DNA of 64,000 nucleotides from Streptomyces sp. ICBB 8177 (GCF_003144095.1 NZ_NSKH01000018.1:2261541-2325540), one strand, 5' to 3'; counted from the stretch's first letter, positions 44,301 to 53,580 are shown. The notes: generated by a model not told the origin, from the sequence alone. Numbers and translations are program-made.

Positions 44301-44666
44301 ATACTGGCCCGCGCCGCGCGGGCCGCCGAGGACCCGGCCCGCGCCGATCCGGCGACCGCGGCCGAGGCGTGGCTGGAGCGCGGCGACGTGCTGCTCGGGC
44401 TCGCCTCCGACGCCCCGGAGCGGCTGGACGCCGCAGCCGAGTCGTACCACCGCGCGGCCGGGCGGGCGGCGTCGGCGGGCGACCAACTGCTCGGCGCGCG
44501 CGCCCACCACTGCCGGGGAACGGTCCTGGAGCGGACGGCGGGCCCGGCGCGCGCCCTGGAGTCGTACCGCGCGGCCTGGGCGCTGTGGCAGCACGCCGGG
44601 GCGGCCAGGGGACCGCAGGCCCGCTCCACGCTGGAGCGCATGCGGGCGCTGGGCGACACCGTGTGA
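41343..44666 (+). CDS. SAV_2336-type vWA and TPR protein of the VMAP system
   Basis: A 1107-residue protein. Residues ~1-60 and 100-150 are SAV_2336-type; the vWA region follows with a MIDAS loop D187-D-S-P-S-M (D-x-S-x-S), and VTLLLSDCSGLLWGRGAAQRL for the second metal loop. Residues ~280-560 are a helical effector-like region with EVLLSGLLLRQED; from ~610 to the end are TPR-like helices. The GTG at 41343 is six bases after the MoxR stop. It is the probable MoxR substrate and the scaffold that senses or presents the target. Confidence 0.83.
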   Translation: MTPGSDLFAQLVARLRRAGIATDAEGLADALWLSDQMASGDPGDATQGQDSATIGDESPGEASGAGADEPAPRGREEPADGEGDDDGGADDGETGPTVPIHAVRETEPITLDEALQIRVPVANAFPQLLPLERALRPLQRYRPHARARRGSELDEMATAETSARSGHILPVFREVRRRDARLLLVMDDSPSMVVWDQMLEELRLVCEQVGAFRDVAVHYLRPRPDGEPGVAAGRGGDEALSPADRLRDPTGRTVTLLLSDCSGLLWGRGAAQRLLHRWARTGPVAVLQPLPQRMWPRTLLPAEPGVLRGTSGAGGRLEFLPRRRRTRERAPGALAVPVLSPTRGALGAWAHAVSGTTRFTLDAAAAWVHDRHAGAEPPPRRERTAEQLVQDFQAVSSPAAQHLSVYLSAAPLAYPVMQLVQRAMMPQTGPIEMAEVLLSGLLLRQEDTPAETLRREGGPWYDFAPGVEEVLLRRLGLGEATLVLKHCSLYVERVFGRRARNFPAMVVGYLSGEGGPPDPGESGGVPVPRPFAEVPQKVLRRFQPGGVGPAVLDAYGQDPAAVAVPSGGVPFGHQGRVVETARERLARFHERRTIRDLWEAIRLLRTAPDDERQPARTVPLRTLLAECLLSLWEARQGDDAPAEAERTARSAAELADRAAVPDAVAGRAHLVLGRVLRVVAGQSPPHSAGAARALAEADAALTRAEHLLLGAPDDLLAARMCLVDVARERYALTGDRHLLYGAQALLDVVLESWPPDGPMPRGPLSVRGALLSALAEDATQRDATDEARAFALQSVADFETVADADAASGRPGAGATSGQPPERASRVATLLDLAAARAMAAADLGAPEVVEDLERALRCAGDDADLRLECLRRLGLAHAARYARTARVTELAEADDALAAAQRLVATDDPARADLLVDRGRVLVEWAGRGGGLAVATDAVRVLREALAQTPESHPLLAERRLLFGRALRRRNEAGGALTDLHEAEWILARAARAAEDPARADPATAAEAWLERGDVLLGLASDAPERLDAAAESYHRAAGRAASAGDQLLGARAHHCRGTVLERTAGPARALESYRAAWALWQHAGAARGPQARSTLERMRALGDTV

Positions 44667-44690
44667 CGAGGGCGACGTGGCGGCCGGACC

Positions 44691-44738
44691 GACGACCGGG
44701 TGACCGGACGACCGGGTGACGGGACGACCGGGGGGCGG
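44691..44738. repeat. 16-bp tandem repeat, three units
   Basis: GACGACCGGGTGACCG (44691-44706), GACGACCGGGTGACGG (44707-44722) and GACGACCGGGGGGCGG (44723-44738). It lies in the 189-base gap between the vWA gene and fxsA, where the fxsA promoter should be. Confidence 0.85.
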
Positions 44739-44855
44739 GGGACACTGTGACTGCGCGACACCGCGTGCGAGGTTTCCCGGCGGCCGCCACGGGGGTATCC
44801 CGGTCCGGTCGGCTCGGCGGGCAGTGCCTCGACGGGCAGTGAGGAGTACGGCGTG

Positions 44856-45107
44856 ATGAACCATGCGGTCGGCGCCGCGCCGGGCGGTGCCGGGGCGACG
44901 CTTCCCGAACCCGGCCCAGGGCTCGTGCCCGCCCCCGGTCGCGAGGCGCTCCCCGACTTCACCGGGGTCGACCTCGACGACCTGCTGCCGCGCGTCAGCC
45001 ATCCGGCGCTGGCCGCCGTGCTGCCCGGGCTCGCGGCCCGCGGCCGACGGCCGGGTGAGGCCGCCGCGTACCACGAGGACGCTCCGGACATGCGCGCGTT
45101 GGACTGA
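44856..45107 (+). CDS. fxsA: FxsA-like RiPP precursor peptide with atypical core
   Basis: An 83-residue peptide (GTG at 44853 adds one residue; GAGGAG lies six to nine bases upstream). The leader-like part ALPDFTGVDLDDLLPRVS then HPALAAVLPGLAARG fits the FxSxx-COOH precursor pattern of Asp/Leu-rich recognition sequence before the core. Usual members end in F-x-S-x-x. Here the tail is RPGEAAAYHEDAPDMRALD, with no Phe-x-Ser. The YHED stretch could be a three-residue cyclophane site. The maturase gene fxsB follows 226 bases later. Function: peptide product of unknown role. Confidence 0.65.
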   Translation: MNHAVGAAPGGAGATLPEPGPGLVPAPGREALPDFTGVDLDDLLPRVSHPALAAVLPGLAARGRRPGEAAAYHEDAPDMRALD

Positions 45108-45257
45108 ACGACCGTGCTGACGGCTGCGGCCCCGCGTTCCGCCAGGAGCCGGTCCAGCGCTGGCCGAATTCGGTAGGCTTTGAGTCAACGATCAGGCTGA
45201 ACTGGTCAGTTGTGGTCACGAAGCGTTTTTCCGCCGTGCCGCGCGGCGATGCCCGGC

Positions 45258-45306
45258 ATGGGACCACCCGCAGGGGCCCGCCCCCGAATGGGACCACCCG
45301 CAGGGG
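45258..45306. repeat. Two perfect 19-bp direct repeats before fxsB
   Basis: ATGGGACCACCCGCAGGGG occurs at 45258-45276 and 45288-45306, exactly 30 bases apart, ending 28 bases before the fxsB GTG. The repeat spacing is three helical turns, so a cooperative operator is plausible. A 26-codon frame (45249-45329) also runs through both copies, but it has no ribosome site. Confidence 0.8.
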
Positions 45307-45333
45307 GACGCCCGCCGGACAGGAGGTGACGCC

Positions 45334-46548
45334 GTGCCCGCAACCGTGCCCCTCGTTCCCTTCGCGCCCCGCGCGCCCTTCCGGCAGTTCGTGCTCAAGG
45401 TGCGGGGTCGCTGCAACCTCAGCTGCACCTACTGCTGCCTCTACCACGGCCGCGACACCGGCTGGCGGGACCGCCCGGCGCGGGTCAGCGAGGCCACCAT
45501 GGCGCGCACCGCGCAGCGCGTCGCCGAACACGCCCGCGCCCACGACCTGCGGGAGCTGCGCATCGACCTGCACGGCGGCGAACCCCTGATGGCCGGCCCC
45601 GGCGAGGTGCTCGACTACACCGCCGCGATACGGGAGGCGGTCGGCCGGGACCGGGTGGTGCACGCCGCCGTGCAGACCAACGGCACGCTGCTCACCCGCT
45701 CCGGCCTGGACCGGCTCACGCGGGCGGGCATCGGCGTCGGGCTCAGCCTGGACGGCGGCACCGCCGCCCTCAACCGCAACCGCGTCGACCACGCCGGACG
45801 CCCCTCCTGGCCCGCCGCCTCCCGCGCCGCCCGGCTGCTGGCCGACCACCCCGAGGCGTACGCGGGACTGCTGTGCGCGGTCGACGTGAGCGCCGACCCG
45901 GCCGAGGTCTACCGCTCACTGCTCGCGCTGCGCCCGCCGCGGCTCGACCTGCTGCTGCCGCACGCCAACTGGTCCAGCCCGCCGCCGCGCCCCGAGGGCC
46001 GCCCGCGCTCGGCCACCCCGTACGGCGACTGGCTCGCCGCCGTCTTCGACCTGTGGTGGAACCGCGGCGCCGACGAGCCGCCGCATCCGCGGGTGCGGCT
46101 GTTCACCGAGATCGTCGGCCTGCTGCTGGGGGTGCCGAGCGCCACCGAGTCGGTGGGTCTGTCCCCCACCGTCGCCGTGGTCGTGGAGACCGACGGCTCG
46201 ATCGCCCAGATCGACTCGCTCAAACTCGCCTACGACCGCGCCACCGTCACCGGGCTCGACGTCCACCACCACAGCTTCGACGAGGCGCTGGCGCACCCCG
46301 GCATCGCCGCCCGCCAGCGCGGCGCGGCCGCGCTCGCCGCCGTCTGCCGGGGCTGCCCGGTGGTGCGGGTGTGCGGCGGCGGCAACTACGCCCACCGCTA
46401 CCGCGAGGGCTCCGGATTCACCCACCCGTCCGTGTACTGCGCCGACCTCGAACGGCTGATCCGGCACATCGCCGCCGCCCTGGCGTCCGCGCTGCCCCGC
46501 GGCACCGCTCGCGCGACGGTGAACTCCGCGCACGGACAGGTCATCTGA
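45334..46548 (+). CDS. fxsB: FxsB radical-SAM/SPASM cyclophane maturase
   Basis: A 404-residue radical SAM protein. The [4Fe-4S]-SAM motif C-x3-C-x2-C is C27-N-L-S-C31-T-Y-C34, followed by LRELRIDLHGGEPL and IGVGLSLDGGTAALN. The C-terminal SPASM-type region binds more clusters: CRGCPVVRVCGGG and a later VYCADLERL. It belongs to the FxsB family, which forms carbon-carbon cyclophane crosslinks in FxSxx precursors. The GTG at 45334 is placed by AGGAGG seven bases upstream. It should modify the adjacent FxsA-like peptide. Confidence 0.88.
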   Translation: MPATVPLVPFAPRAPFRQFVLKVRGRCNLSCTYCCLYHGRDTGWRDRPARVSEATMARTAQRVAEHARAHDLRELRIDLHGGEPLMAGPGEVLDYTAAIREAVGRDRVVHAAVQTNGTLLTRSGLDRLTRAGIGVGLSLDGGTAALNRNRVDHAGRPSWPAASRAARLLADHPEAYAGLLCAVDVSADPAEVYRSLLALRPPRLDLLLPHANWSSPPPRPEGRPRSATPYGDWLAAVFDLWWNRGADEPPHPRVRLFTEIVGLLLGVPSATESVGLSPTVAVVVETDGSIAQIDSLKLAYDRATVTGLDVHHHSFDEALAHPGIAARQRGAAALAAVCRGCPVVRVCGGGNYAHRYREGSGFTHPSVYCADLERLIRHIAAALASALPRGTARATVNSAHGQVI

Positions 46549-46674
46549 CGTGGCGTCGGCCGATCGCCCGGCGCTTCGGCTATCGTGCGAGGACCACCTG
46601 TGAAAACCGTCGGAACCCCGTTGGAACCCGAGCGGCCCCCGGGCCCGCGGCCGGCGAGGTGAGGGGAGAGTCCC

Positions 46675-49662
46675 ATGGCTCAGCGGACGCCGGACGCGCA
46701 GGAAGCCGACCACTTCACCATCAGCCACGCCGGGTACAACCGGCCCTGGGCGACCTGGATCGCCCACCAGCTCGAACGCCTCGGCCACCAGACCTCGTTG
46801 CTGCGCTGGGACCCGCCGCTGAGCGTGCCGCTGACCGACGCTCTGCGCGACCTGCTCGCCGCCCCCGGACGCGTGCTGCTGGTGCTGGACGACTGGTACT
46901 TCTCCCTCGGCCCGCGCACCGACACCGAGTGGACCCAGGCCCTGGGCGACGTGGTGCCCGCCGAGGCCGAGCGGTTCGCCGCCGTCAGCGTCGCCACCCG
47001 CGCGCTGCCGCCCACCGCCGCCGCGCTGCGCCCGGTCGACCTGCGCGACCTCGACGAGCACGAGGCGCGCCGCCGGATACTGCGCAGGCTCGGCATCGAC
47101 CCGGCCACCGAGGCCGGCGAACCGGCCGGCGCCGCCGCCCCGCGCTTCCCCAACGACCCGCCCGCCGTGTGGAACGTGCCGCGCCGCAACGTGCGCTTCA
47201 CCGGCCGCGACGCCGTGCTGGAGGAGATCCACCGGCGCTTCGAGGAAGGCGGCAGGGAAGGCGCCCGGCTCGCGCTGCGCGGCATCTCCGGTGTCGGCAA
47301 GAGCCAGATCGCCATCGAGTACGCGCACCGCTTCGGCAACGACTACGACATCGTCTGGTGGGCCAACGCCGGCTACCGCGCCACCGCCCGCGAGCAGTTC
47401 GCCGACCTCGCCCCGCGCCTCGACCTGCCCGCGGGCCAGGAACTGGGTGAACGCATCCGCGCCGTGCACGAGGCGCTGCGCACCGGACGCCCGTACCGCC
47501 GCTGGCTGATCGTGCTGGACAGCGCCGACGACCTCGGCCAGGTCGAGGACCTCGTTCCCGAGGGCAACGGCCACGTGCTCATCACCACCCTCACCCAGGA
47601 CTGGGCCGCCGCCGGCAGCGTCACCGAGGTCCAGGTGGAGCCGTTCCGCCGTCCGGAGAGCGTCGCGTACGCCAGGCGCCGCGCGCAGCGGCTCACCGAG
47701 CGGGAGGCCGACCAGCTCGCCGAGGCCGTCCAGGACCTGCCGCTGCTGCTCAACCAGACCGCGGCCTGGCTCGCCGCCAACCCCATGCCCGCCAAGGACT
47801 ACATCGAGCTGATCCGGCGCGGCGAGGCCAACCAGATCGGCATCCGCATCTCGTCGGACTACCCGATGGGATTCCAGACCACCTGGTCGATAACGCTCAA
47901 CACCCTCCAGGACAAGCACCCCGAGACCGTCGAACTGCTGCACCTGCTCGGGCTGTTCTCCCCGGAGGCCATCCCGGTCCGGCTCATCGAGTCGGCCCGC
48001 CCGGACAGCCTGCCCGAGCACCTCGCCGCACTCGCCGCCGATCCCATCCGCTGGCACACCGCGCTGCGCAGGCTCTCGGAGTCCACGGCCGTGCGGATGG
48101 ACTACGTGGAGGCGCACGAGTCCGAGCCGTTCGTCGACCAGGTCGCCATGCACCGGCTCTACCACGGCTTCCTGCTCTCCACCCTCAGCGAGGACCGCCG
48201 CGAGGCGCTGGCCTCGGTCGCCGCCCGGGTGCTCGCCGACGCCGACCCCCGCAACCCCACCGACACCCGCTCCTGGGCCCGCTACGCCGAACTGCTGCCG
48301 CACCTGGAGACCGCGGGCGTGCTGTCCGGCGCCGAGCCCGGCAGCCGCGAACTGGTCCTCAACTGCGTGGAGTACCTGCGGGTGCGCGGCGAGGCCCGCA
48401 CCGGCCTGCGCCTGTGCGAGCAGGCGGTGGCCCGCTGGCGCCCCCGGCTCGCCCCGGACGATCCCGACCTGCTGGTCCTGGTCCACCAGCACGCCAACAT
48501 GCTGCGCCGCGCCGGGCGTTACCAGGAGGCGCAGGCGATGGGCCGGGCCGTCGTCGAGCAGCTGTCCGCCGAGCGCCCGCCCGACGACCCCGACCTGCTG
48601 CGCGCCAAGAACGGCCTGGGCGGCACGCTGGTCGCCCTCGGCGCCTACCAGGAGGCGCACGACATCTTCGCCGACTCGGTCCGCGCCTGGACCGAGATCC
48701 TCGGCCCGGAGTCGATGCGCACCATGCAGGACCGCAGCAACCTCGCCAACGTCCTGGCGCTGCTGGGCCGTTACGAGGAATCGCTCGCCGCGCACCGGGA
48801 GATCCTGCTGGTGCGCGAGCGGGCGCTGCGCCCGCGCCACCACCGCACCCTGCTGTCCGCGCAGCGCTACGCCTGGACGCTGCGGCTGCTCGGCCGCTAC
48901 ACCGAGGCCACCTCGCGCCAGGAACTCAACGTCCGCGTGCTGCGGCAGGTCATGGACCGCTACACCCCGCAGTCGCTGTTCGCCGAGCACAACCTCGCCC
49001 TGTGCCTGCGCCGGGGCGGGGACGTCGCGCAGGCGCACGCCCTGATGTCCGGCGTGGTCGACCGCTGCGTGCAGCGGCAGGGGCCCCGGCACCCGGACAC
49101 CCTGCTCGTGCAGGCCGACTACGCGACGTTCATCCGGCAGCACGGCGACCTCGACCGGGCCAGGGAGCTGGCCACCACGGTCGCCGAGCGCTACCGCGAA
49201 CTGACCGGCCCCACCCACCCGTTCACCGTCGGCACCGAGGGCAACGTCGGCCTGGTGCTGCGCGCGTACGGCGAACGGGACGAGGCGCTGGCCGTCGCGG
49301 AGCGCGCGCTGCACGGCATGACCGAGGCCGTCGGCCCCGCCCACCCGTGGACGCTGGGCTGCGCGCTCAACGCCTCCGGCGCCCGCAGCCTCGCCGGGGA
49401 CGAGGAGGGCGCCCTCCAGCTGAGCCGGGAGACCGTGGCGCTGGCCAAGACCTCGCTGGGCGACGCCCACCCGCTCACCCTGTCCTGCCGGGCAGCGCTC
49501 GCCGACGACCTGCGCGCGATGCGGCGCACCCAGGAGGCGTCCAAGGTGGAGACCGAGACCCTCCAGCAACTCGGCGAGACCCTCGGCCCGCAGCACCCGC
49601 ACACCCTGTCGGTGCGCCGCAGGAAGCGCCCGTACTGGGACTTCGAACCGCAGCCCGGCTAG
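46675..49662 (+). CDS. fxsT: FxSxx-system TIR-NB-ARC-TPR protein
   Basis: A 995-residue STAND protein. The N-terminal ~140 residues are TIR-like: HFTISHAGYNRPWATWIAHQ, LLVLDDWYFS, and E85 in TDTEWTQAL at the usual catalytic-glutamate position. The NB-ARC P-loop is G203-I-S-G-V-G-K-S with later LIVLDSADDLGQVEDL; winged-helix and from ~570 TPR repeats follow (for example NLANVLALLGRYEESLAAH). FxSxx systems carry such proteins. It may be a sensor that turns on TIR activity. ATG with GGGGAGA upstream. Confidence 0.87.
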   Translation: MAQRTPDAQEADHFTISHAGYNRPWATWIAHQLERLGHQTSLLRWDPPLSVPLTDALRDLLAAPGRVLLVLDDWYFSLGPRTDTEWTQALGDVVPAEAERFAAVSVATRALPPTAAALRPVDLRDLDEHEARRRILRRLGIDPATEAGEPAGAAAPRFPNDPPAVWNVPRRNVRFTGRDAVLEEIHRRFEEGGREGARLALRGISGVGKSQIAIEYAHRFGNDYDIVWWANAGYRATAREQFADLAPRLDLPAGQELGERIRAVHEALRTGRPYRRWLIVLDSADDLGQVEDLVPEGNGHVLITTLTQDWAAAGSVTEVQVEPFRRPESVAYARRRAQRLTEREADQLAEAVQDLPLLLNQTAAWLAANPMPAKDYIELIRRGEANQIGIRISSDYPMGFQTTWSITLNTLQDKHPETVELLHLLGLFSPEAIPVRLIESARPDSLPEHLAALAADPIRWHTALRRLSESTAVRMDYVEAHESEPFVDQVAMHRLYHGFLLSTLSEDRREALASVAARVLADADPRNPTDTRSWARYAELLPHLETAGVLSGAEPGSRELVLNCVEYLRVRGEARTGLRLCEQAVARWRPRLAPDDPDLLVLVHQHANMLRRAGRYQEAQAMGRAVVEQLSAERPPDDPDLLRAKNGLGGTLVALGAYQEAHDIFADSVRAWTEILGPESMRTMQDRSNLANVLALLGRYEESLAAHREILLVRERALRPRHHRTLLSAQRYAWTLRLLGRYTEATSRQELNVRVLRQVMDRYTPQSLFAEHNLALCLRRGGDVAQAHALMSGVVDRCVQRQGPRHPDTLLVQADYATFIRQHGDLDRARELATTVAERYRELTGPTHPFTVGTEGNVGLVLRAYGERDEALAVAERALHGMTEAVGPAHPWTLGCALNASGARSLAGDEEGALQLSRETVALAKTSLGDAHPLTLSCRAALADDLRAMRRTQEASKVETETLQQLGETLGPQHPHTLSVRRRKRPYWDFEPQPG

Positions 49663-49679
49663 GACGACGAAGGAACGAC

Positions 49680-49716
49680 GAGGGAGGGGCGGGGCCGTCG
49701 GCCCCGCCCCTCCCTC
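49680..49716. terminator. 17-bp perfect hairpin, fxsT / kgd
   Basis: Arms 49680-49696 (GAGGGAGGGGCGGGGCC) and 49700-49716 pair fully around a 3-base loop between the convergent stops of fxsT and kgd. It closes the VMAP/FxSxx island on the right. Confidence 0.85.
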
Positions 49717-49728
49717 ACCGACTGCCCG

Positions 49729-52700
49729 TCAGATCTCGAAGACCTCACGCACCAGCTGCTGCTGCTCCTGCTGGTGGCGCTTGGCCGAGCCCACCGCAGG
49801 CGAGGAGGAGGACGGACGCGAGACCCGGCGCAGCCGGTCCGCGTTGTCCGGCGCCGCGCCGAGCACCAGGTCGAGGTGGTCGATCAGGTTGAGCGCGATG
49901 AACGGCCACGCACCCTGGTTCGCCGGCTCCTCCTGGGCCCACACGAACTTCTGCGCCTTGGTGAACGGCGCCAGCGCGGCCTGGATCTCCGCGCCGGGCA
50001 GCGGGTAGAGCCGCTCGATGCGGATCAGCGCCACGTCGTCCGCCTTGCGGGCCTCCCGCTCCGCCTTCAGGTCGTAGTAGACCTTGCCGGAGCAGAACAC
50101 CACCTTGCGCACGTCGCCCGCGTTGACCGTGTCGTCGCCGATGACCGGGCGGAAGCCGCCGGAGGTGAACTCCTCCACCTTCGAGGTCGCCGCCTTCAGC
50201 CGCAGCATCGACTTCGGGGTGAAGACGATCAGCGGCTTGTGGTGCGGGTTGTGCACCTGCCAGCGCAGCAGGTGGAAGTAGTTCGACGGCAGCGTCGGCA
50301 TGGCGATCGTCATGTTGTTCTGCGCGCACAGTGTCAGGAAGCGCTCCGGGCGGGCCGAGGAGTGGTCCGGGCCCTGGCCTTCGTAGCCGTGCGGCAGCAG
50401 CAGCGTGACACCGGAGGTCTGGCCCCACTTCTGCTCGGACGCCGAGACGTACTCGTCGACGACGCTCTGCGCGCCGTTGACGAAGTCGCCGAACTGCGCC
50501 TCCCACAGCACCAGCGCCTCGGGCCGGGCCAGCGAGTAGCCGTACTCGAAGCCCATCGCCGCGTACTCGCTCAGCAGCGAGTCGTAGACGTTGAACCGGG
50601 CCTGGTCCTCCGACAGGTACAGCAGCGGGGTGTAGTCCTCGCCGGTGACCCGGTCGACCAGCACCGCGTGCCGCTGGCCGAAGGTGCCGCGGCGGGAGTC
50701 CTGGCCCGCCAGGCGCACCGGGGTGCCCTCCATCAGCAGCGAGCCGAACGCCAGCATCTCGCCGGTCGCCCAGTCGATCGTGCCGTCCTCGACGGAGGCG
50801 GCGCGGCGCTGCAGCTGCGGCAGCAGCCGGGGGTGGACGGTGACCCGCTCGGGCAGGTTGACCTGCGACTCGGCGATCCGCTTGACGACCTCCTGGGAGA
50901 TCGCGGTGTCCACGTGGACCGGGAAGTCCGGCAGCGTCTGCGGGTCGGGCGCCTCGGCCGGGGTGGCCTGGGTGGCCTCGCGTACCTCGGTGAAGACCTT
51001 CTCCAGCTGGCCCTGGTAGTCCTGAAGGGCCTGCTCGGCCTCCTCCAGGGTGATGTCGCCGCGGCCGATCAGCGACTCGGTGTAGAGCTTGCGCACCGAG
51101 CGCTTCTTGTCGATCAGGTCGTACATCAGCGGCTGGGTGAACGAGGGGTTGTCGGCCTCGTTGTGGCCCCGGCGCCGGTAGCAGACCAGGTCGATCACGA
51201 CGTCCTTGTTGAACGCCTGGCGGAACTCGAACGCCAGCCGCGCGACGCGGACCACGGCCTCCGGGTCGTCGCCGTTGACGTGGAAGATCGGCGCCTCGAT
51301 CATGCGGGCCACGTCGGTGCAGTACATCGACGAGCGGGAGGCCGCCGGGGCGGCGGTGAAGCCGACCTGGTTGTTGATGACGATGTGCACGGTGCCGCCG
51401 GTGCGGTAGCCGCGCAGCTGCGACATGTTGAGGGTCTCGGCCACCACGCCCTGGCCCGCGAAGGCCGCGTCGCCGTGCAGCTGGACCGGCAGCACGGTGA
51501 AGTCCGTGCCCGCCTTGCCGATGATGTCCTGCTTGGCCCGTGCGATGCCCTCGACGACCGGGTCGACGGTCTCCAGGTGCGAGGGGTTGGCGGCCAGCGA
51601 GACCTTGATCTGCTCGCCGTCCAGGCCGGTGAAGGTGCCGGAGGCGCCCAGGTGGTACTTCACGTCGCCGGAGCCGTGCATCGACTTCGGGTCGAGGTTG
51701 CCCTCGAACTCGCGGAAGATCTGCGCGTACGACTTGCCGACGATGTTGGCCAGCACGTTGAGGCGGCCGCGGTGCGCCATGCCGATGACGACCTCGTCCA
51801 GCCGCGACTCGGCCGCGGAGTCGATGACCGCGTCCAGCAGCGGGATGACGGACTCGCCGCCCTCGAGCGAGAAGCGCTTCTGGCCGACGTACTTGGTCTG
51901 CAGGAACGTCTCGAACGCCTCGGCGGCGTTCAGGCGGCGCAGGATGCGCAGCTGCTCGTCGCGCTCCGGCTTGGTGTGCGGGCGCTCGACGCGGTCCTGG
52001 ATCCACTTGCGCTGCTTGGGGTCCTGGATGTGCATGTACTCGATGCCGACGGTGCGGCAGTACGAGTCGCGCAGCACGCCGAGGATGTCGCGCAGCTTCA
52101 TCAGGGACTTGCCCGCGAAGCCGCCGACGGCGAACTCGCGCTCCAGGTCCCACAGGGTCAGGCCGTGCTCGGTGACGTCCAGGTCGGGGTGCTTGCGCTG
52201 GCGGTACTCCAGCGGGTCGGTGTCGGCCATGACGTGGCCGCGGACCCGGTAGGAGTGGATCAGCTCGAAGACCCGGGCGGCCTTGGTGACGTCGTCGTCG
52301 TGGCCGGCGTCGATGTCCTGGCGCCAGCGCACCGGCTCGTAGGGGATGCGCAGCGACTCGAAGACGTGGTCGTAGAAGTCGCCCTCGCCCAGCAGCAGCT
52401 GGTGCATGATGCGCAGGAACTCGCCGGAGGCGGCGCCCTGGATGACCCGGTGGTCGTAGGTGCTGGTGAGCGTCATCACCTTGGAGACGCCCAGCTTGTT
52501 CAGGGTGTCCTGGGAGGTGCCCTGGAACTCCGCCGGGTAGTCCATCGAGCCGACGCCGATGATCAGGCCCTGGCCCGGCATCAGCCGCGGCACGGAGTGG
52601 ACGGTGCCGATGCCGCCGGGGTTGGTCAGCGACGCGGTGACGCCGGTGAAGTCGTCCATCGTCAGCTTGCCGACGCGGGCGCGGCGCACGATGTCCTCGT

Positions 52701-53580
52701 AGGCCTGCCAGAACTCGAAGAAGTTCAGCGTCTCGGCCTTCTTGATCGCCGCGACGACCAGCTGGCGGTCGCCGTTCGGCTTGACCAGGTCGATGGCGAG
52801 ACCGAGGTTGACGTGGTCGGGCTTGACCAGGGTGGGCTTGCCGTCCTTCTCCGTGAAGGAGTAGTTCATCGACGGCATCGTCTTGAGCGCCTGCACCATC
52901 GCGTAGCCGATGAGGTGGGTGAAGGAGACCTTCCCGCCCCGGGCGCGCTTGAGGTGGTTGTTGATGACGATGCGGTTGTCGAACAGCAGCTTGACCGGGA
53001 TCGCCCGGACGCTGGTCGCGGTCGGCAGCTCAAGGCTGGCGTTCATGTTCTTGGCGACCGCGGCGGCCGGGCCGCGCAGCGTCACGTACTCCGGGCCGGA
53101 CTCCGCCTCACCGGTGGGCCGCTCGGCGGCGGGCTTCGCGGGCGCCGCGGGCTTGGCGGCGGCGGGCGCGGGAGCCGGCACGGCGGCGGGCTTGGCCGGG
53201 GCCGGCTGCGCGGGAGCGGTCTGCGCCGCGGCGGGCTTGGCCGGGGCGGCCGCGGCGGGGGCCGCGGGCCGCTGCGCCGTCTGCTGTGCGGGGGCAGACG
53301 GAGCCGGGGCGGTCGCGGACACCGGGGCCTTCGGCACGGCGGCCGGGGCGGCAGCCGCCTGCGCGGGCTGCGCGGCGGTCGCGGCGCTGTTGTCAGCCCC
53401 CGGCTTGTAGTCGGCGAAGAAGTCCCACCAGGCCCGGTCTACCGAGTTCGGATCCTGGAGGTACTGCTGGTAGATCTCATCGACGAGCCACTCGTTCGCT
53501 CCGAAACCGGCGACGGGGCTCGCGCCCTGTCCGTCGGGGTCGGTCGAGACACTCGAGGTGTTGGGGGACTGTGACGACAC
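49729..53580 (-). CDS. kgd: Multifunctional 2-oxoglutarate metabolism enzyme (E2-E1 fusion)
   Basis: A 1283-residue actinobacterial oxoglutarate dehydrogenase. After an N-terminal [16 protein letters not shown] element and an Ala/Pro linker (~60-150), the E2 catalytic domain (~150-410) has the active His in [13 protein letters not shown]. The E1 part follows with GMAHRGRLN and the thiamine-binding/transketolase regions. There is no lipoyl domain. It makes succinyl-CoA or succinate semialdehyde in the TCA cycle. GTG at 53580 ([10 protein letters not shown]) is chosen over 53607. It is convergent with fxsT. Confidence 0.96.
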   Translation of the reverse strand: MSSQSPNTSSVSTDPDGQGASPVAGFGANEWLVDEIYQQYLQDPNSVDRAWWDFFADYKPGADNSAATAAQPAQAAAAPAAVPKAPVSATAPAPSAPAQQTAQRPAAPAAAAPAKPAAAQTAPAQPAPAKPAAVPAPAPAAAKPAAPAKPAAERPTGEAESGPEYVTLRGPAAAVAKNMNASLELPTATSVRAIPVKLLFDNRIVINNHLKRARGGKVSFTHLIGYAMVQALKTMPSMNYSFTEKDGKPTLVKPDHVNLGLAIDLVKPNGDRQLVVAAIKKAETLNFFEFWQAYEDIVRRARVGKLTMDDFTGVTASLTNPGGIGTVHSVPRLMPGQGLIIGVGSMDYPAEFQGTSQDTLNKLGVSKVMTLTSTYDHRVIQGAASGEFLRIMHQLLLGEGDFYDHVFESLRIPYEPVRWRQDIDAGHDDDVTKAARVFELIHSYRVRGHVMADTDPLEYRQRKHPDLDVTEHGLTLWDLEREFAVGGFAGKSLMKLRDILGVLRDSYCRTVGIEYMHIQDPKQRKWIQDRVERPHTKPERDEQLRILRRLNAAEAFETFLQTKYVGQKRFSLEGGESVIPLLDAVIDSAAESRLDEVVIGMAHRGRLNVLANIVGKSYAQIFREFEGNLDPKSMHGSGDVKYHLGASGTFTGLDGEQIKVSLAANPSHLETVDPVVEGIARAKQDIIGKAGTDFTVLPVQLHGDAAFAGQGVVAETLNMSQLRGYRTGGTVHIVINNQVGFTAAPAASRSSMYCTDVARMIEAPIFHVNGDDPEAVVRVARLAFEFRQAFNKDVVIDLVCYRRRGHNEADNPSFTQPLMYDLIDKKRSVRKLYTESLIGRGDITLEEAEQALQDYQGQLEKVFTEVREATQATPAEAPDPQTLPDFPVHVDTAISQEVVKRIAESQVNLPERVTVHPRLLPQLQRRAASVEDGTIDWATGEMLAFGSLLMEGTPVRLAGQDSRRGTFGQRHAVLVDRVTGEDYTPLLYLSEDQARFNVYDSLLSEYAAMGFEYGYSLARPEALVLWEAQFGDFVNGAQSVVDEYVSASEQKWGQTSGVTLLLPHGYEGQGPDHSSARPERFLTLCAQNNMTIAMPTLPSNYFHLLRWQVHNPHHKPLIVFTPKSMLRLKAATSKVEEFTSGGFRPVIGDDTVNAGDVRKVVFCSGKVYYDLKAEREARKADDVALIRIERLYPLPGAEIQAALAPFTKAQKFVWAQEEPANQGAWPFIALNLIDHLDLVLGAAPDNADRLRRVSRPSSSSPAVGSAKRHQQEQQQLVREVFEI

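Noticed and set aside
45249-45329. 26-codon repetitive peptide as a second RiPP precursor
   Set aside because: No ribosome site or leader pattern; the repeat is more simply regulatory. Kept only as a finding.
45212-45589. 125-residue frame overlapping fxsB
   Set aside because: Pro/Arg-rich, out of frame with fxsB, which has a good ribosome site at 45334.
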